DNA of 15,064 bases from Dehalococcoidia bacterium (GTDB lineage Bacteria; Chloroflexota; Dehalococcoidia; GIF9; AB-539-J10), in contig JAUVYD010000011.1 in NCBI GenBank assembly GCA_030603265.1, forward strand, positions 1-15,064, written 5' to 3'. Below, one piece after another: positions 1 through 7,309 of this stretch. A model generated the notes under the pieces. It was not told where the DNA came from, did no database searches, and worked only from the letters and a program-made list of their open reading frames with translations. Within the stretch, counting starts at the first letter, position 1; each line of letters starts with the position of its first letter. Position numbers and translations under genes: made by a program.

Positions 1-983
1 TTCAGAGTTGGCACAACGGGCATGCCACCCATGGCAACGGTGTAGTTGTGCAGCATCGTAGGCAATCCGGCGCCAAAGTTGAGGCTCATCACCTGGGCGC
101 CGGCCGCCGCGAATCCGAGGAATATCTGGGGCGTGTTGGCCGAGCCGTCCATGAAGTACATGCCCTTTCCCGTCGGCTTCTCACTCCATTCGAGTACTCC
201 ATCGATAGGGCTCTTGCCGCTCTTCGCGATTGCGCCGAGTGATTTCTCCTCGAGGGTGGTCATGCCTCCCCTGATGTTGCCGGGCACCGGCTGGGAACCA
301 CGTATGTCCACGCCGGAGTCTTTCATTCGCTGTTCCATGCGAAGCGCTACGTCGACGATGCGCTTCGCCACGTCCTCATTGACCGCCCGTCGGGCCAGAA
401 GGTGTTCTGCGCCGATTGTCTCGGCCGTCTCCGAGAAGATGAACGTGCCTCCCTGCTTGACGAGTGCGTCCGCCGCCCAGCCGACTGCCGGGTTGCAGGC
501 CATGATTGAGGCGGGCGTTGACCCTGTGCACTTCGAGGCAAAGGTGAGGTGGCTGATGTCAAAGGGCTCCCTCTGAAGGAGGGACGCGTCCGTGAGCATC
601 TGCTTCGCTGCGCGCACACCCCTGGCCAGCGCATTCTCGTAGCTTCCCTCTCGCTCGATGGTGACCAGTTCAACGGGCTTCTTTGATTCGGCAATTCCTT
701 CCGCGATTAGGTCTGCGGGGATGCCGTCGCACCCTATGCCCACGACAATGGCGCCGGCGACATTCGGATTACAGCCCAATCCAACGAGGGTTCGGCTGAT
801 CATATCCTTGTCGGGTTTGATGTTGACGCAAGCGCCGTTGTGGGGGAGTGCAACGACGTTACCACCTACTTCGCTGGCGATACGGTCGGCCAACTCGTTC
901 CCACACTGGACGGCAGGAATGACAGCGATGTAGTTGCGTGCCCCCGGTGTGCCATTAGGCCGGGGATACCCCCTGAATTCCAT
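1..983 (-). CDS. UxaA-family (altronate dehydratase / sulfolactate lyase-like) protein, partial, variant CTGST motif
   Basis: Reading minus from the ATG at 983, the frame stays open to the window edge (327 codons), so the C-terminus lies outside. An AAGGAGG ribosome site sits about 6 nt before the ATG. The protein aligns residue for residue with the paralogue at 6071-7267: an N-terminal MEFxGYxRxxG, R16-N17, H48/C52 and C85 in the putative metal/active-site area, SETAETIGAEHLLARRA at 184-200, then a GNIRGG...EEKSLG segment. The family dehydrates or desulfonates hydroxy acids. What stands out is residues 152-156: the family signature CGGSD, present in the three other paralogues here, is CTGST (nt 516-530), so a Gly and the Asp are both replaced by Thr. 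No SAF-domain partner lies next to it. It is the last gene seen in the minus-strand series, 56 nt after the SDR. It could be a neofunctionalised or inactive paralogue. Family assignment is secure; substrate is unknown. Confidence 0.88.
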   Translation of the reverse strand, partial: MEFRGYPRPNGTPGARNYIAVIPAVQCGNELADRIASEVGGNVVALPHNGACVNIKPDKDMISRTLVGLGCNPNVAGAIVVGIGCDGIPADLIAEGIAESKKPVELVTIEREGSYENALARGVRAAKQMLTDASLLQREPFDISHLTFASKCTGSTPASIMACNPAVGWAADALVKQGGTFIFSETAETIGAEHLLARRAVNEDVAKRIVDVALRMEQRMKDSGVDIRGSQPVPGNIRGGMTTLEEKSLGAIAKSGKSPIDGVLEWSEKPTGKGMYFMDGSANTPQIFLGFAAAGAQVMSLNFGAGLPTMLHNYTVAMGGMPVVPTL

Positions 984-1039
984 CTGTGCCTCCTTGATGA
1001 CCGTGGTACAGGAACGCTCGATGCGCTCCGTGCGCCCAC

Positions 1040-1807
1040 CTACATATAGTACCCGTTAGCCGTCCAGCCCCCGTCAACCAGGAGGTCTGTGCCTGTGATG
1101 TTGCGCGCATCACCGGACGCAAGGAACAACGTCGCGTTGGCGATGTCGTCGGTAGTGCTCATGCGGCCAAGGGGCGTACGACTGAGGATGGCCTCTTCGT
1201 TTATCTTCCCCTGGCTGAGGAAGTTCTTGACGAGATCCGTAAGGACGTATCCCGGCGAGATAGAGTTGACGTTGATGTTGTATTTGGCAAGCTCGACGGC
1301 AAGAGTCATCGTCAGGTTGACCACGGCGGCCTTCGAAGGTGCGTAGGCCGTTCGCATCGGCGGCCCGGTGTGCGCGGTGATTGATGCGATGTTCACGATG
1401 TTGCCGCTCCGCCGCTCCATCATTCCTCTGGCAGCTGCCTTGCAGCACAGGTACGTGCCCCGCAGGTTGATGGCAATCGCTCGGTCGAAGTCGGCAGTAT
1501 CCTGCTCCACTAGCGGGACAAGTGGCTGGCTTATGCCCGCGTTGTTGACGAGGATGTGCAGGCCGCCAAACTCGTTGACAACCCGGTCCACCATCCTATT
1601 GACCTGGTCCTCGTCAGCCACGTCGGCCTCGATGGCGATGACGCGTCCTGCAAACTCACGTGCAACCTGTGCTGCCTCTTCCGCCGACGATAGATGGGCG
1701 GCGTTTATCGCGACCGACGCGCCTTCACGCGCGAAGCCGACCGCGATGGCGCGACCAATGCCTCGTCCTCCGCCCGTCACAAGGACCGTCTTGTCCTTGA
1801 ATCGCAT
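1040..1807 (-). CDS. Classical short-chain dehydrogenase/reductase (SDR, FabG-like fold)
   Basis: The 255-residue length is typical of classical SDR enzymes. Visible motifs are TGGGRGIG at 11-18 (NAD(P) binding), NNAG at 88-91, N114, the catalytic S142, Y155 and K159 (YAPSK), and PG at 185-186 after the substrate region. The C-terminus ends in the usual VDGGWTANG segment. It is expected to be a soluble cytoplasmic NAD(P)-dependent oxidoreductase acting on a hydroxyl/keto group; within this cluster a sugar acid or hydroxy acid oxidation is plausible, but the sequence does not fix the substrate. An AAGGAGG site lies close upstream of the ATG at 1807. It follows the epimerase gene by 18 nt and precedes the partial UxaA-family gene, so it is probably co-transcribed with both. 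FabG (fatty acid synthesis) is the main alternative, made less likely by the neighbours. Confidence 0.93.
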   Translation of the reverse strand: MRFKDKTVLVTGGGRGIGRAIAVGFAREGASVAINAAHLSSAEEAAQVAREFAGRVIAIEADVADEDQVNRMVDRVVNEFGGLHILVNNAGISQPLVPLVEQDTADFDRAIAINLRGTYLCCKAAARGMMERRSGNIVNIASITAHTGPPMRTAYAPSKAAVVNLTMTLAVELAKYNINVNSISPGYVLTDLVKNFLSQGKINEEAILSRTPLGRMSTTDDIANATLFLASGDARNITGTDLLVDGGWTANGYYM

Positions 1808-1825
1808 TGCTCCTCCTTGCGGTCT

Positions 1826-2785
1826 CTAGTTTCGTCCTGTGCGGACATCCTCGACAAGGTCCCGGACCGCGTCGTCCAGCATGTATCGTGGATGCCAACC
1901 CCAGTCCCTGCGCGCAGGGCTGTCGTCAGGCTGCTTCTGTATGCAGACGTATTGCGTCTCCATGACGTGCTGATACTCGGGGTCAAACTCGAGCGATATG
2001 CGCGCATCCGGTACATGGCGCCTGGTTGCATCGACCAGTTCCTTCGTTGAGGCTGAGAAGCCATCGAGTCCGTATATCCTGCACGTCAGTGAGTCCTCGC
2101 TCGCGCGGGCCAGCTGTATCAGGCTCAGTGCGGCGTCCTTCACGTAGATGAAGCGGAGCCGCAGCGACTCGTTCACCTTGATGGTGAATGGCCGGCCTTT
2201 GGCAGACTCCTCCACGACCAGCGACGTGTATGCGCTCCAGCCGGAGCCGGCGACCCGGCCCGGTCCCAGCATGGAGAGGAATCGAATGGCGCGGAAGTCC
2301 AGGCCGTAGTGCCGCTGGTAGTGCAGTCCCAGTTGCTCGCTGCATACCTTGGAAGTGCCGTACATGGTGGGAGGACGCTGGACGTAGTCGTTCGGCACCA
2401 CGTCCGGCAACTCGGCGCCGAACGTCGCCGTTGTGCTGGAATACACGATAGTGCCCACGTCGAACAACCGCGCGGCCTCGAGCACGTTGAAAGTCCCGAT
2501 AACGTTGACCGCGTATCCTGCGGTGTGGTTGATTTCACACGCAGGCGGCATGAGCGCTGCAACGTGGTAGATGGTGTCGGCCCCGGCAGACTTCACAGCG
2601 CCAAGCACCTGTGCCCAGTTCGTGATGTCGCCCTGGGTGAGGGTTACCCTGTCTCTGATGTCCGCCGGCAGCCTCGATGCAGGCGCCAGGTCGAGCAGAG
2701 CTACGTCTTCCCCGTCAGCCAGGAGCAGGCGCGCAATCTCGCGCCCCAGCATCCCGGCCCCGCCGGTAATCAGGCTCTTGCCCAT
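1826..2785 (-). CDS. NAD-dependent epimerase/dehydratase family protein (extended SDR), copy 2
   Basis: A 319-residue extended SDR. The Rossmann motif TGGAGMLG is at residues 7-14, an acidic D32 follows the second strand, D53 lies in the GDITNW segment, SSTTATFG at 116-123 supplies the catalytic Ser/Thr, and MYGTSK contains Y142 and K146 (YxxxK). The order SS..A.FG / P.T.YG.SK..SE / Y...GLDFRAIRF resembles the epimerase-type L-threonine 3-dehydrogenases and UDP-glucose 4-epimerase-like proteins. The ATG at 2785 is preceded by GAGGAGGTGA at good spacing. It is paralogous to the next gene upstream (2824-3777), with the catalytic residues at the same numbers and a shared ARRDWGW C-terminal motif. 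The gap between the two is 38 nt. An oxidoreductase acting on a hydroxy acid or sugar acid is inferred; true nucleotide-sugar epimerase activity is less likely in this catabolic setting. Confidence 0.9.
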   Translation of the reverse strand: MGKSLITGGAGMLGREIARLLLADGEDVALLDLAPASRLPADIRDRVTLTQGDITNWAQVLGAVKSAGADTIYHVAALMPPACEINHTAGYAVNVIGTFNVLEAARLFDVGTIVYSSTTATFGAELPDVVPNDYVQRPPTMYGTSKVCSEQLGLHYQRHYGLDFRAIRFLSMLGPGRVAGSGWSAYTSLVVEESAKGRPFTIKVNESLRLRFIYVKDAALSLIQLARASEDSLTCRIYGLDGFSASTKELVDATRRHVPDARISLEFDPEYQHVMETQYVCIQKQPDDSPARRDWGWHPRYMLDDAVRDLVEDVRTGRN

Positions 2786-2823
2786 GCAGTCACCTCCTCA
2801 CTTCGAATCCATCCGGGCCTGCG

Positions 2824-3777
2824 TCAGGCATAGATGTCCGACCTGGACCGGATGTCGTTGACGAAGTCCGCCACGGCTTCGTCCAGCGAGTAACGCGGCG
2901 CCCAACCCCAGTCGCGCCGTGCCAGAGCGTCATCGAGCTTCTCGGGCAGGTTGCCCAGCAGTTGAATCTGCTTCGCGTCCGGCTGGAAGTCGAGCGTGGC
3001 ATCGGGTATCGCCTTGAGGATTGAGTCCATGAGTCCCTGGCCCGTGGCCGTGACCCCGTAGAGGTTATAGATGCGCGTGGAGAGCTTGTCCTCGGGCGCC
3101 TGTTTCAGGTCGTACAACCCCCATGCGGCGTCCTTCACATAGAGCAGGGCGATGCCGGTGTCGGGCTCTACGTAGAGCGAGTAGGGCCGGCCTACCGCGG
3201 CCTCCTGACCGGACTTGTAGATGTAGGCACTCTGCGCACTGTCGCGGCGGCCCATTCCAAGGATAGGGGTGAGTCGCACGCCCCTGAAGTTCACGCCGAA
3301 TCGACGGTGGTAGTACTCGCCAAGGCGCTCGCCACAGACCTTGGTCACTCCGTACATGTTCACGGGATGCTGTGCCGCGTCGTTGGGCACAACCGCCGGA
3401 ACGTCACGACCGTAGGTAGCAAGTGTGCTGATGAACATGACCGACTTCACGTCGAACATGCGCGCGGCTTCAAGCACGTTGTATGTGCCGTTCACATTGA
3501 TGGAGAACGCAGCCTGCGGATTCTGCTCGCTCCCGGGCGGAAGCATGGCCCCCGCGTGGACGATGCAGTCTGCCTTACTGGTTCTCACCGCGTCGAGTAC
3601 CTGTGACCAGTTGCTCACGTCGCCGCGAATCAGAGTCACGCGGTCCTCTATGTCGCGGAACAGCGGTGAGCTAGCCGCCACATCGAAGATGACGACCTCC
3701 TCGCCCTGGTCGAGAAGCAAGTTCGTGAGGTGGTAGCCGATGAAACCCAGACCTCCGGTAATGAGATTCCTTCCCAT
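2824..3777 (-). CDS. NAD-dependent epimerase/dehydratase family protein (extended SDR), copy 1
   Basis: Translated from the ATG at 3777 this gives 317 residues. The open frame extends upstream to 3930, but that extension overlaps the previous gene and lacks family sequence, whereas an AAAGGAGG site sits just before 3777. Motifs are TGGLGFIG at 7-14, D32, D53, ISTLATYG at 116-123 and MYGVTK with Y142/K146. These are the same positions as in its tandem paralogue at 1826-2785, and the C-terminal ARRDWGW..RY.LDEAV segment is shared too. The gene therefore arose by tandem duplication followed by divergence. It starts 4 nt after the stop of the UxaA-family gene at 3782-4963, with its ribosome site inside that gene's 3' end, so translational coupling is likely. 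Expected role: NAD-dependent oxidation or epimerisation of a sugar or hydroxy acid in this pathway. Confidence 0.9.
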   Translation of the reverse strand: MGRNLITGGLGFIGYHLTNLLLDQGEEVVIFDVAASSPLFRDIEDRVTLIRGDVSNWSQVLDAVRTSKADCIVHAGAMLPPGSEQNPQAAFSINVNGTYNVLEAARMFDVKSVMFISTLATYGRDVPAVVPNDAAQHPVNMYGVTKVCGERLGEYYHRRFGVNFRGVRLTPILGMGRRDSAQSAYIYKSGQEAAVGRPYSLYVEPDTGIALLYVKDAAWGLYDLKQAPEDKLSTRIYNLYGVTATGQGLMDSILKAIPDATLDFQPDAKQIQLLGNLPEKLDDALARRDWGWAPRYSLDEAVADFVNDIRSRSDIYA

Positions 3778-3781
3778 GGTT

Positions 3782-4963
3782 CTAGCCTCCTTTGAGACCC
3801 AGCAGTGCCTCGAGTCTCGGGTCCTGCTTCCAGATGTTGAAGTTGTAGAAACCGAGTTCCTCACCCCTGGTGACCTTGCCTGAGGCGACGGCCAGCACTT
3901 CGTCGAATATGCGCTTGCCGACTGACTCAATGGACTCAGTGCCTTCCATAATGGTGCTGGCGTTGACGTCCATGTCTTCGCTCATACGCGCCCACGTCTC
4001 GGGGTGACCTGTCACCTTGACGAGCGGGGAGACGGCATGGCCGAAACTCCCGCCTCTTCCTGTAGCAAATACGATGACGTTGACGCCTGCTGCGGCCTGA
4101 TAGGTCATCGCCTGCAGTTCGATGTGAATGCCCTCCATGAGGTAGAAGCCGCCTTTCGCGGGCAGATGGTCTATGTGGTCAGGGCTCACCTTCAGAACAC
4201 CACTGATTGGCCTGTGACCGCTCTTGTGGACCGCGCCCAGGGATTTCTCCTCCAGGGTTGTCAGTCCACCGGCGATGTTGCCGCCGCACATGAAGTCCAC
4301 ACCGGCTCCCGGCACCGTCCACCTCTTCTCGTCGTTGCCCACCCAGGCCAGTATGTCCTTCCTGACGTTCGCGTCCACGGCACGGCCGGCCAGTTCTTCC
4401 TCGGCCCCGATGGCCTCGATTGGCTCAATCATCAGCACGCGCGCGCCGGCGTCGACCATCAGGTCTGACATAATGCCAACGGCCGGGTTTGCAGCGATGC
4501 CGCTTGTCGTATCGGAACCGCCGCACTTCACACCGACAGCCAGTTTCGTGATGTCGAAGGGCTTGCGCTGTTCCTTTGCGGCATCGCGCGCCATCGCCGC
4601 GACTATCTCACGGCCCCTGGCTATGGCCTTTCTCGTGCTGCCGATTTCCTGGATGTTGACTATCTCGACCGGCTTGCCGGTCGTGGCTATCTGTTCGGCT
4701 ATGGGTTCGGCTCTCATGCCCTCGCAGCCCATCATGACCAGAACGGTGCCGCATATGTTGGGGTTCTGTGCCACTCCCACCATGATGGGGACAGTCTCGA
4801 GGGCGATGCAGCCATGATACTGGGTGACTGCCACGGCTCCTTCGATTCCCTCGGCCATCTGGCGCGCTGCAGGCTCTCCGCAGTCGCAGACGGCCATGAC
4901 CAGCACGGTGTTGCGAACGCCGACAAGGCCGTTCGGCCTCTCGAATCCCTGGAACTGAGCCAT
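3782..4963 (-). CDS. UxaA-family large subunit (altronate dehydratase / sulfolactate lyase SuyB-like), paired with SAF subunit
   Basis: A 393-residue catalytic-type subunit. Visible are G15-R17-N18 in GVRNT, H50/C52, C80 in MMGCE, the signature CGGSD at 147-151 followed by TTSGIAANPA, and GLTTLEEKSLG. The family carries out beta-elimination on hydroxy or sulfo acids and usually needs a metal. The segment that reads SET.E..GAEH.LARRA in the other three paralogues is EPIEAIGAEEE.LAGRA here (180-194), so this copy has diverged and may prefer a different substrate. It begins 28 nt after the small SAF subunit at 4992-5300, with GGAGGAG before the ATG. The order small subunit then large subunit matches split systems such as SuyAB; altronate dehydratase proper (UxaA) is normally one fused chain of about 495 residues. 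The substrate cannot be decided between sulfolactate, altronate/galactarate-like acids or others. Confidence 0.9.
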   Translation of the reverse strand: MAQFQGFERPNGLVGVRNTVLVMAVCDCGEPAARQMAEGIEGAVAVTQYHGCIALETVPIMVGVAQNPNICGTVLVMMGCEGMRAEPIAEQIATTGKPVEIVNIQEIGSTRKAIARGREIVAAMARDAAKEQRKPFDITKLAVGVKCGGSDTTSGIAANPAVGIMSDLMVDAGARVLMIEPIEAIGAEEELAGRAVDANVRKDILAWVGNDEKRWTVPGAGVDFMCGGNIAGGLTTLEEKSLGAVHKSGHRPISGVLKVSPDHIDHLPAKGGFYLMEGIHIELQAMTYQAAAGVNVIVFATGRGGSFGHAVSPLVKVTGHPETWARMSEDMDVNASTIMEGTESIESVGKRIFDEVLAVASGKVTRGEELGFYNFNIWKQDPRLEALLGLKGG

Positions 4964-4991
4964 GGTTGTCTCCTCCTGTTCGCGTCTGTCC

Positions 4992-5300
4992 CTACATGTG
5001 AGCGAGCATGTTCTCGGTCAACGGCATCCGGTCGCTGACGACGTTGTGGACATGCACGTAGTTGCCGGCTGCGATGTCTCTGGATGCTCTCCCGATCTTT
5101 GCTCCGTACTTTACGACGGTGTCACCCTGTCGCAAGTCGGTGAGAGCGATCTTGTGTCCGAGGGGAAGGGAATCGCGCGACTGAACTTGCTGGACTGTCT
5201 CTCGCTTGGTCGAGATAACTTCTATCTCGTCGCCGGGTTCGAGAGCTGCCAGGGCAGTCGCAACGTTGTCACGAGGGTCCATCATGATTGCCTTTTTCAT
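4992..5300 (-). CDS. SAF-domain small subunit of UxaA/SuyA-type dehydratase or lyase
   Basis: Starting at the ATG at 5300 (preceded by GAGGAG about 8 nt away) gives 102 residues. The longer open frame up to 5579 overlaps the next gene and carries no family sequence, so it is rejected. The protein shows the SAF/UxaA N-terminal domain pattern: DPRDNVATAL near 8-17, LPLGHKIAL in the middle, VVKYGAKIGRA, and GNYVHVHNV. This domain is about 90-100 residues and forms the small subunit in SuyAB or the N-terminus of fused altronate dehydratases; its histidines are thought to help build the active site. The large subunit follows 28 nt downstream. A second, diverged SAF gene lies at 10279-10566. Confidence 0.9.
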   Translation of the reverse strand: MKKAIMMDPRDNVATALAALEPGDEIEVISTKRETVQQVQSRDSLPLGHKIALTDLRQGDTVVKYGAKIGRASRDIAAGNYVHVHNVVSDRMPLTENMLAHM

Positions 5301-5380
5301 GTAGCGGTTCTCCTCTAGTCCCATTGTTGGTGGCTTTGTCCTGCCGGAGGATGCCTTGGAAGTTGTCACAAGTCGTGAGC

Positions 5381-5429
5381 AAGAAAAGGCAGCCCGGAAC
5401 TGCTGCTCTCGCACGCGCAGCCCGGGCTG
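5381..5429 (-). terminator. Possible intrinsic terminator/attenuator hairpin
   Basis: On the minus strand, downstream of the cysteine-rich gene (stop at 5455), the arms CAGCCCGG (5429-5422) and CCGGGCTG (5397-5390) can form an 8-bp perfect stem around a 24-nt loop, followed by CC and then TTTTCTT. The upstream arm is part of a 12-bp perfect palindrome at 5418-5429, which could compete with the long hairpin. The loop is long and the T-run short, so partial termination or transcript processing inside the operon is more likely than full termination. Confidence 0.35.
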
Positions 5430-5454
5430 GATTCTCTCTTGTGGCTGGACAGAC

Positions 5455-6006
5455 TCAGGCGTACTTCTTGCTGAGTTCTGCCAGCTTTGTCTCCGACAGC
5501 AGCCCTTCGTCGATGGCGATTTCGGCTGCAAAGCGAGCACCCACGCCGCATACCATTGTGCATCCGGTCGTGTGGCCACCCTGCTCGTCGAACTTCCTCA
5601 TCTCATCGGGGTCGGGAAGATAGAAGGGCCTGCCATAGACCTTCCTCTGTATCTCATGGCAGTTGACACAGCCAAATTCGGCGATGTACTTCTCATGGAG
5701 TTTGCGCGCAGTGGCGAAGCTCACGAACCGGATTCTCTCCGGGTCGGCGAAGTTGCTGCGCTCGCGTCCCTGAAGGCCGCTCAGGAACAGGATGCCGGCG
5801 ACATACGCGCCGCAACCAGAGTCGCCAACGGTCGCGCCGCCGCCTGCGTAGCCGGTGAGCGACTTGAAGACGGCATCGTTGGGCATGTCGAAGGCCTCTT
5901 GGAGTGCAGCTATGACAACCTGGCCGCAGCCCCTGTAGACGTTCTCGTACTCGTAGCCGAGGTCATAGGCCTTCTGGAGCAGTTTTCCCCTTGCCTTCTC
6001 ATTCAT
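5455..6006 (-). CDS. C_GCAxxG_C_C family probable redox protein
   Basis: A 183-residue protein with six cysteines in an ordered pattern: C27 (GCGQV), C65 in GGGATVGDSGCGAYVAG, C113-x2-C116 in FGCVNCH, and C149-x3-C153 in TGCTMVCG. The glycine-rich segment with GCGA, followed by two late cysteine pairs, is the hallmark of the C_GCAxxG_C_C family, annotated as putative redox-active or metal/Fe-S-binding proteins with no settled function. It is soluble, with no signal peptide or membrane segment. A GGAGG site lies 11 nt before the ATG at 6006, rather far. The gene sits between a UxaA-family gene (stop at 6071) and a SAF/UxaA pair. Because UxaA- and IlvD-type enzymes depend on metals or Fe-S clusters, a role in redox maintenance, metal supply or electron transfer for them is possible, but that is inference from context. 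Confidence 0.85.
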   Translation of the reverse strand: MNEKARGKLLQKAYDLGYEYENVYRGCGQVVIAALQEAFDMPNDAVFKSLTGYAGGGATVGDSGCGAYVAGILFLSGLQGRERSNFADPERIRFVSFATARKLHEKYIAEFGCVNCHEIQRKVYGRPFYLPDPDEMRKFDEQGGHTTGCTMVCGVGARFAAEIAIDEGLLSETKLAELSKKYA

Positions 6007-6070
6007 GGATTCTCAATCCTCCTTCTTCTTTCGTGTCGTGATGTGTCTAGTTTGTCGTCAACCGCTCTTG

Positions 6071-7267
6071 CTAGAAGACGGGGCCGAGCCTCCACATCTC
6101 CAGTACTTCGCGGTAGCGTGGCCGTAGCTCTACCTTGGTCGGTTTGCCCGAGAGGACCTGGAGGATCTCTTCGAGCAGGCGCTGCCCCACCTGGGCTACG
6201 GTCTCGGTTCCCTCGATTATGCCGCCTGCGTACACATCGAAGTAGGGAATCTCGCGGGCTGCCTTCGGGCTGCTCAGTATCTTGAGGACGGGGAGTATGG
6301 CCAGGTTGCCCATGGAGTTCGCCGGCATGGACCGGAAACTCGCAGGCAGCCCTCCGCCGAATCCGAAGGTCATCATCTGTGCTCCGGAAGCCGATAGACC
6401 GAGCACCATCTGTGGAGTGTTGGCTGAGCCGTCCATGAAGAACAGTCCTGGACCTGGGAGCTTCTGGCCCCACTCGATGACGTCTGTGAGCGGCACAGTA
6501 CCGCTCTTGGCGATTGCCCCCAGGGATTTCTCCTCTATCGAGGTCAGACCGCCCTTGATATTTCCAGGTGTCGGTTCGGAACCCAGGATGTCGACGCCGG
6601 CGTCAAGGATGCGCTTGTCTGTGCGTGCTACGGCGTCGAGAACCTTCTGCCCCACGGCGGGGTCCGTGGCACGTCGCGCCAGGATGTGTTCTGCACCGAC
6701 GAGTTCGGCCGTCTCGGAGAAGACGCATGTTCCTCCCGCATTCACAATCTGGTCCACGACCCATCCCGCCACCGGGTTGCAGCCCAGGGCGGACGTCGTG
6801 TCAGAACCGCCGCACTTGACGGCAAGCTTGATGTGGCTGAGATCAAAAGGTTGCCTGCTGAGAAGAGCGGCATTTGCCTTCATCTGTTTGGCGAATGTGA
6901 TGCCTTTGGAGACCACGGTGTCGTAGTCACCTTCCTTCTCAATGGTCAGCACCTCCACAGGCTTGCCCGTGGCTGCGATGTCGTTGGCGATGTCGACAGC
7001 CGAGATCGGATCACAGCCGATACCAAGCACAATCGCAGCGACAGTATTCGGGTTCTGCCCCATTCCGGTGAGGACTCGGCGGGCCATCACGTTGTCCGGG
7101 CCCACGTGCACGCATGGCTGATTGTGCAGCAAGGGGTGTACTCCCGCACCTGCCTCGTCGGCGATGCGGCACGCCATCTCGTTGGCGCATCTGGACGCGG
7201 GGATGAGCGCCACCGTGTTGCGGACGCCGACCGAACCGTCCTGTCTGAGGTAGCCTTGGAATTCCAT
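6071..7267 (-). CDS. UxaA-family dehydratase/lyase large subunit-like, solitary
   Basis: A 398-residue protein from the ATG at 7267. A TTG codon immediately before it could also be read as a start, but AGGAGG lies 7 nt before the ATG and only 4 nt before the TTG, so ATG is preferred. Motifs are R16-N17 (GVRNT), H48/C52, C85 (GIGCD), CGGSD at 152-156, SETAELVGAEHILARRA at 184-200, and GNIKGGLTSIEEKSLG. It is closest in visible sequence to the left-edge paralogue (1-983), with matching residue numbers, but it keeps the canonical CGGSD. No SAF subunit adjoins it: its upstream neighbour is the IlvD/Edd gene (42 nt gap) and its downstream neighbour is the C_GCAxxG protein. It may borrow a SAF subunit encoded elsewhere in the cluster or work alone. 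Predicted cytoplasmic hydroxy-acid or sulfo-acid lyase; substrate unknown. Confidence 0.9.
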   Translation of the reverse strand: MEFQGYLRQDGSVGVRNTVALIPASRCANEMACRIADEAGAGVHPLLHNQPCVHVGPDNVMARRVLTGMGQNPNTVAAIVLGIGCDPISAVDIANDIAATGKPVEVLTIEKEGDYDTVVSKGITFAKQMKANAALLSRQPFDLSHIKLAVKCGGSDTTSALGCNPVAGWVVDQIVNAGGTCVFSETAELVGAEHILARRATDPAVGQKVLDAVARTDKRILDAGVDILGSEPTPGNIKGGLTSIEEKSLGAIAKSGTVPLTDVIEWGQKLPGPGLFFMDGSANTPQMVLGLSASGAQMMTFGFGGGLPASFRSMPANSMGNLAILPVLKILSSPKAAREIPYFDVYAGGIIEGTETVAQVGQRLLEEILQVLSGKPTKVELRPRYREVLEMWRLGPVF

Positions 7268-7309
7268 CAAGTTGCCTCCTTGTCAGATTTCAGGTGGATT
7301 GTTGGGCGA

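Noticed and set aside
46..576. Plus-strand open frame of 176 codons at the left edge
   Set aside because: It is antisense to the open-ended UxaA-family gene that runs off the window; the minus frame shows continuous family motifs.
3778..3930. N-terminal extension of the first epimerase
   Set aside because: The extension overlaps the preceding gene and lacks family sequence, whereas the ATG at 3777 has a strong ribosome site and starts the Rossmann motif at the usual place.
5301..5579. N-terminal extension of the SAF-domain subunit at 4992
   Set aside because: It would overlap the cysteine-rich gene and adds non-family residues; the ATG at 5300 with GAGGAG upstream gives the normal domain length.
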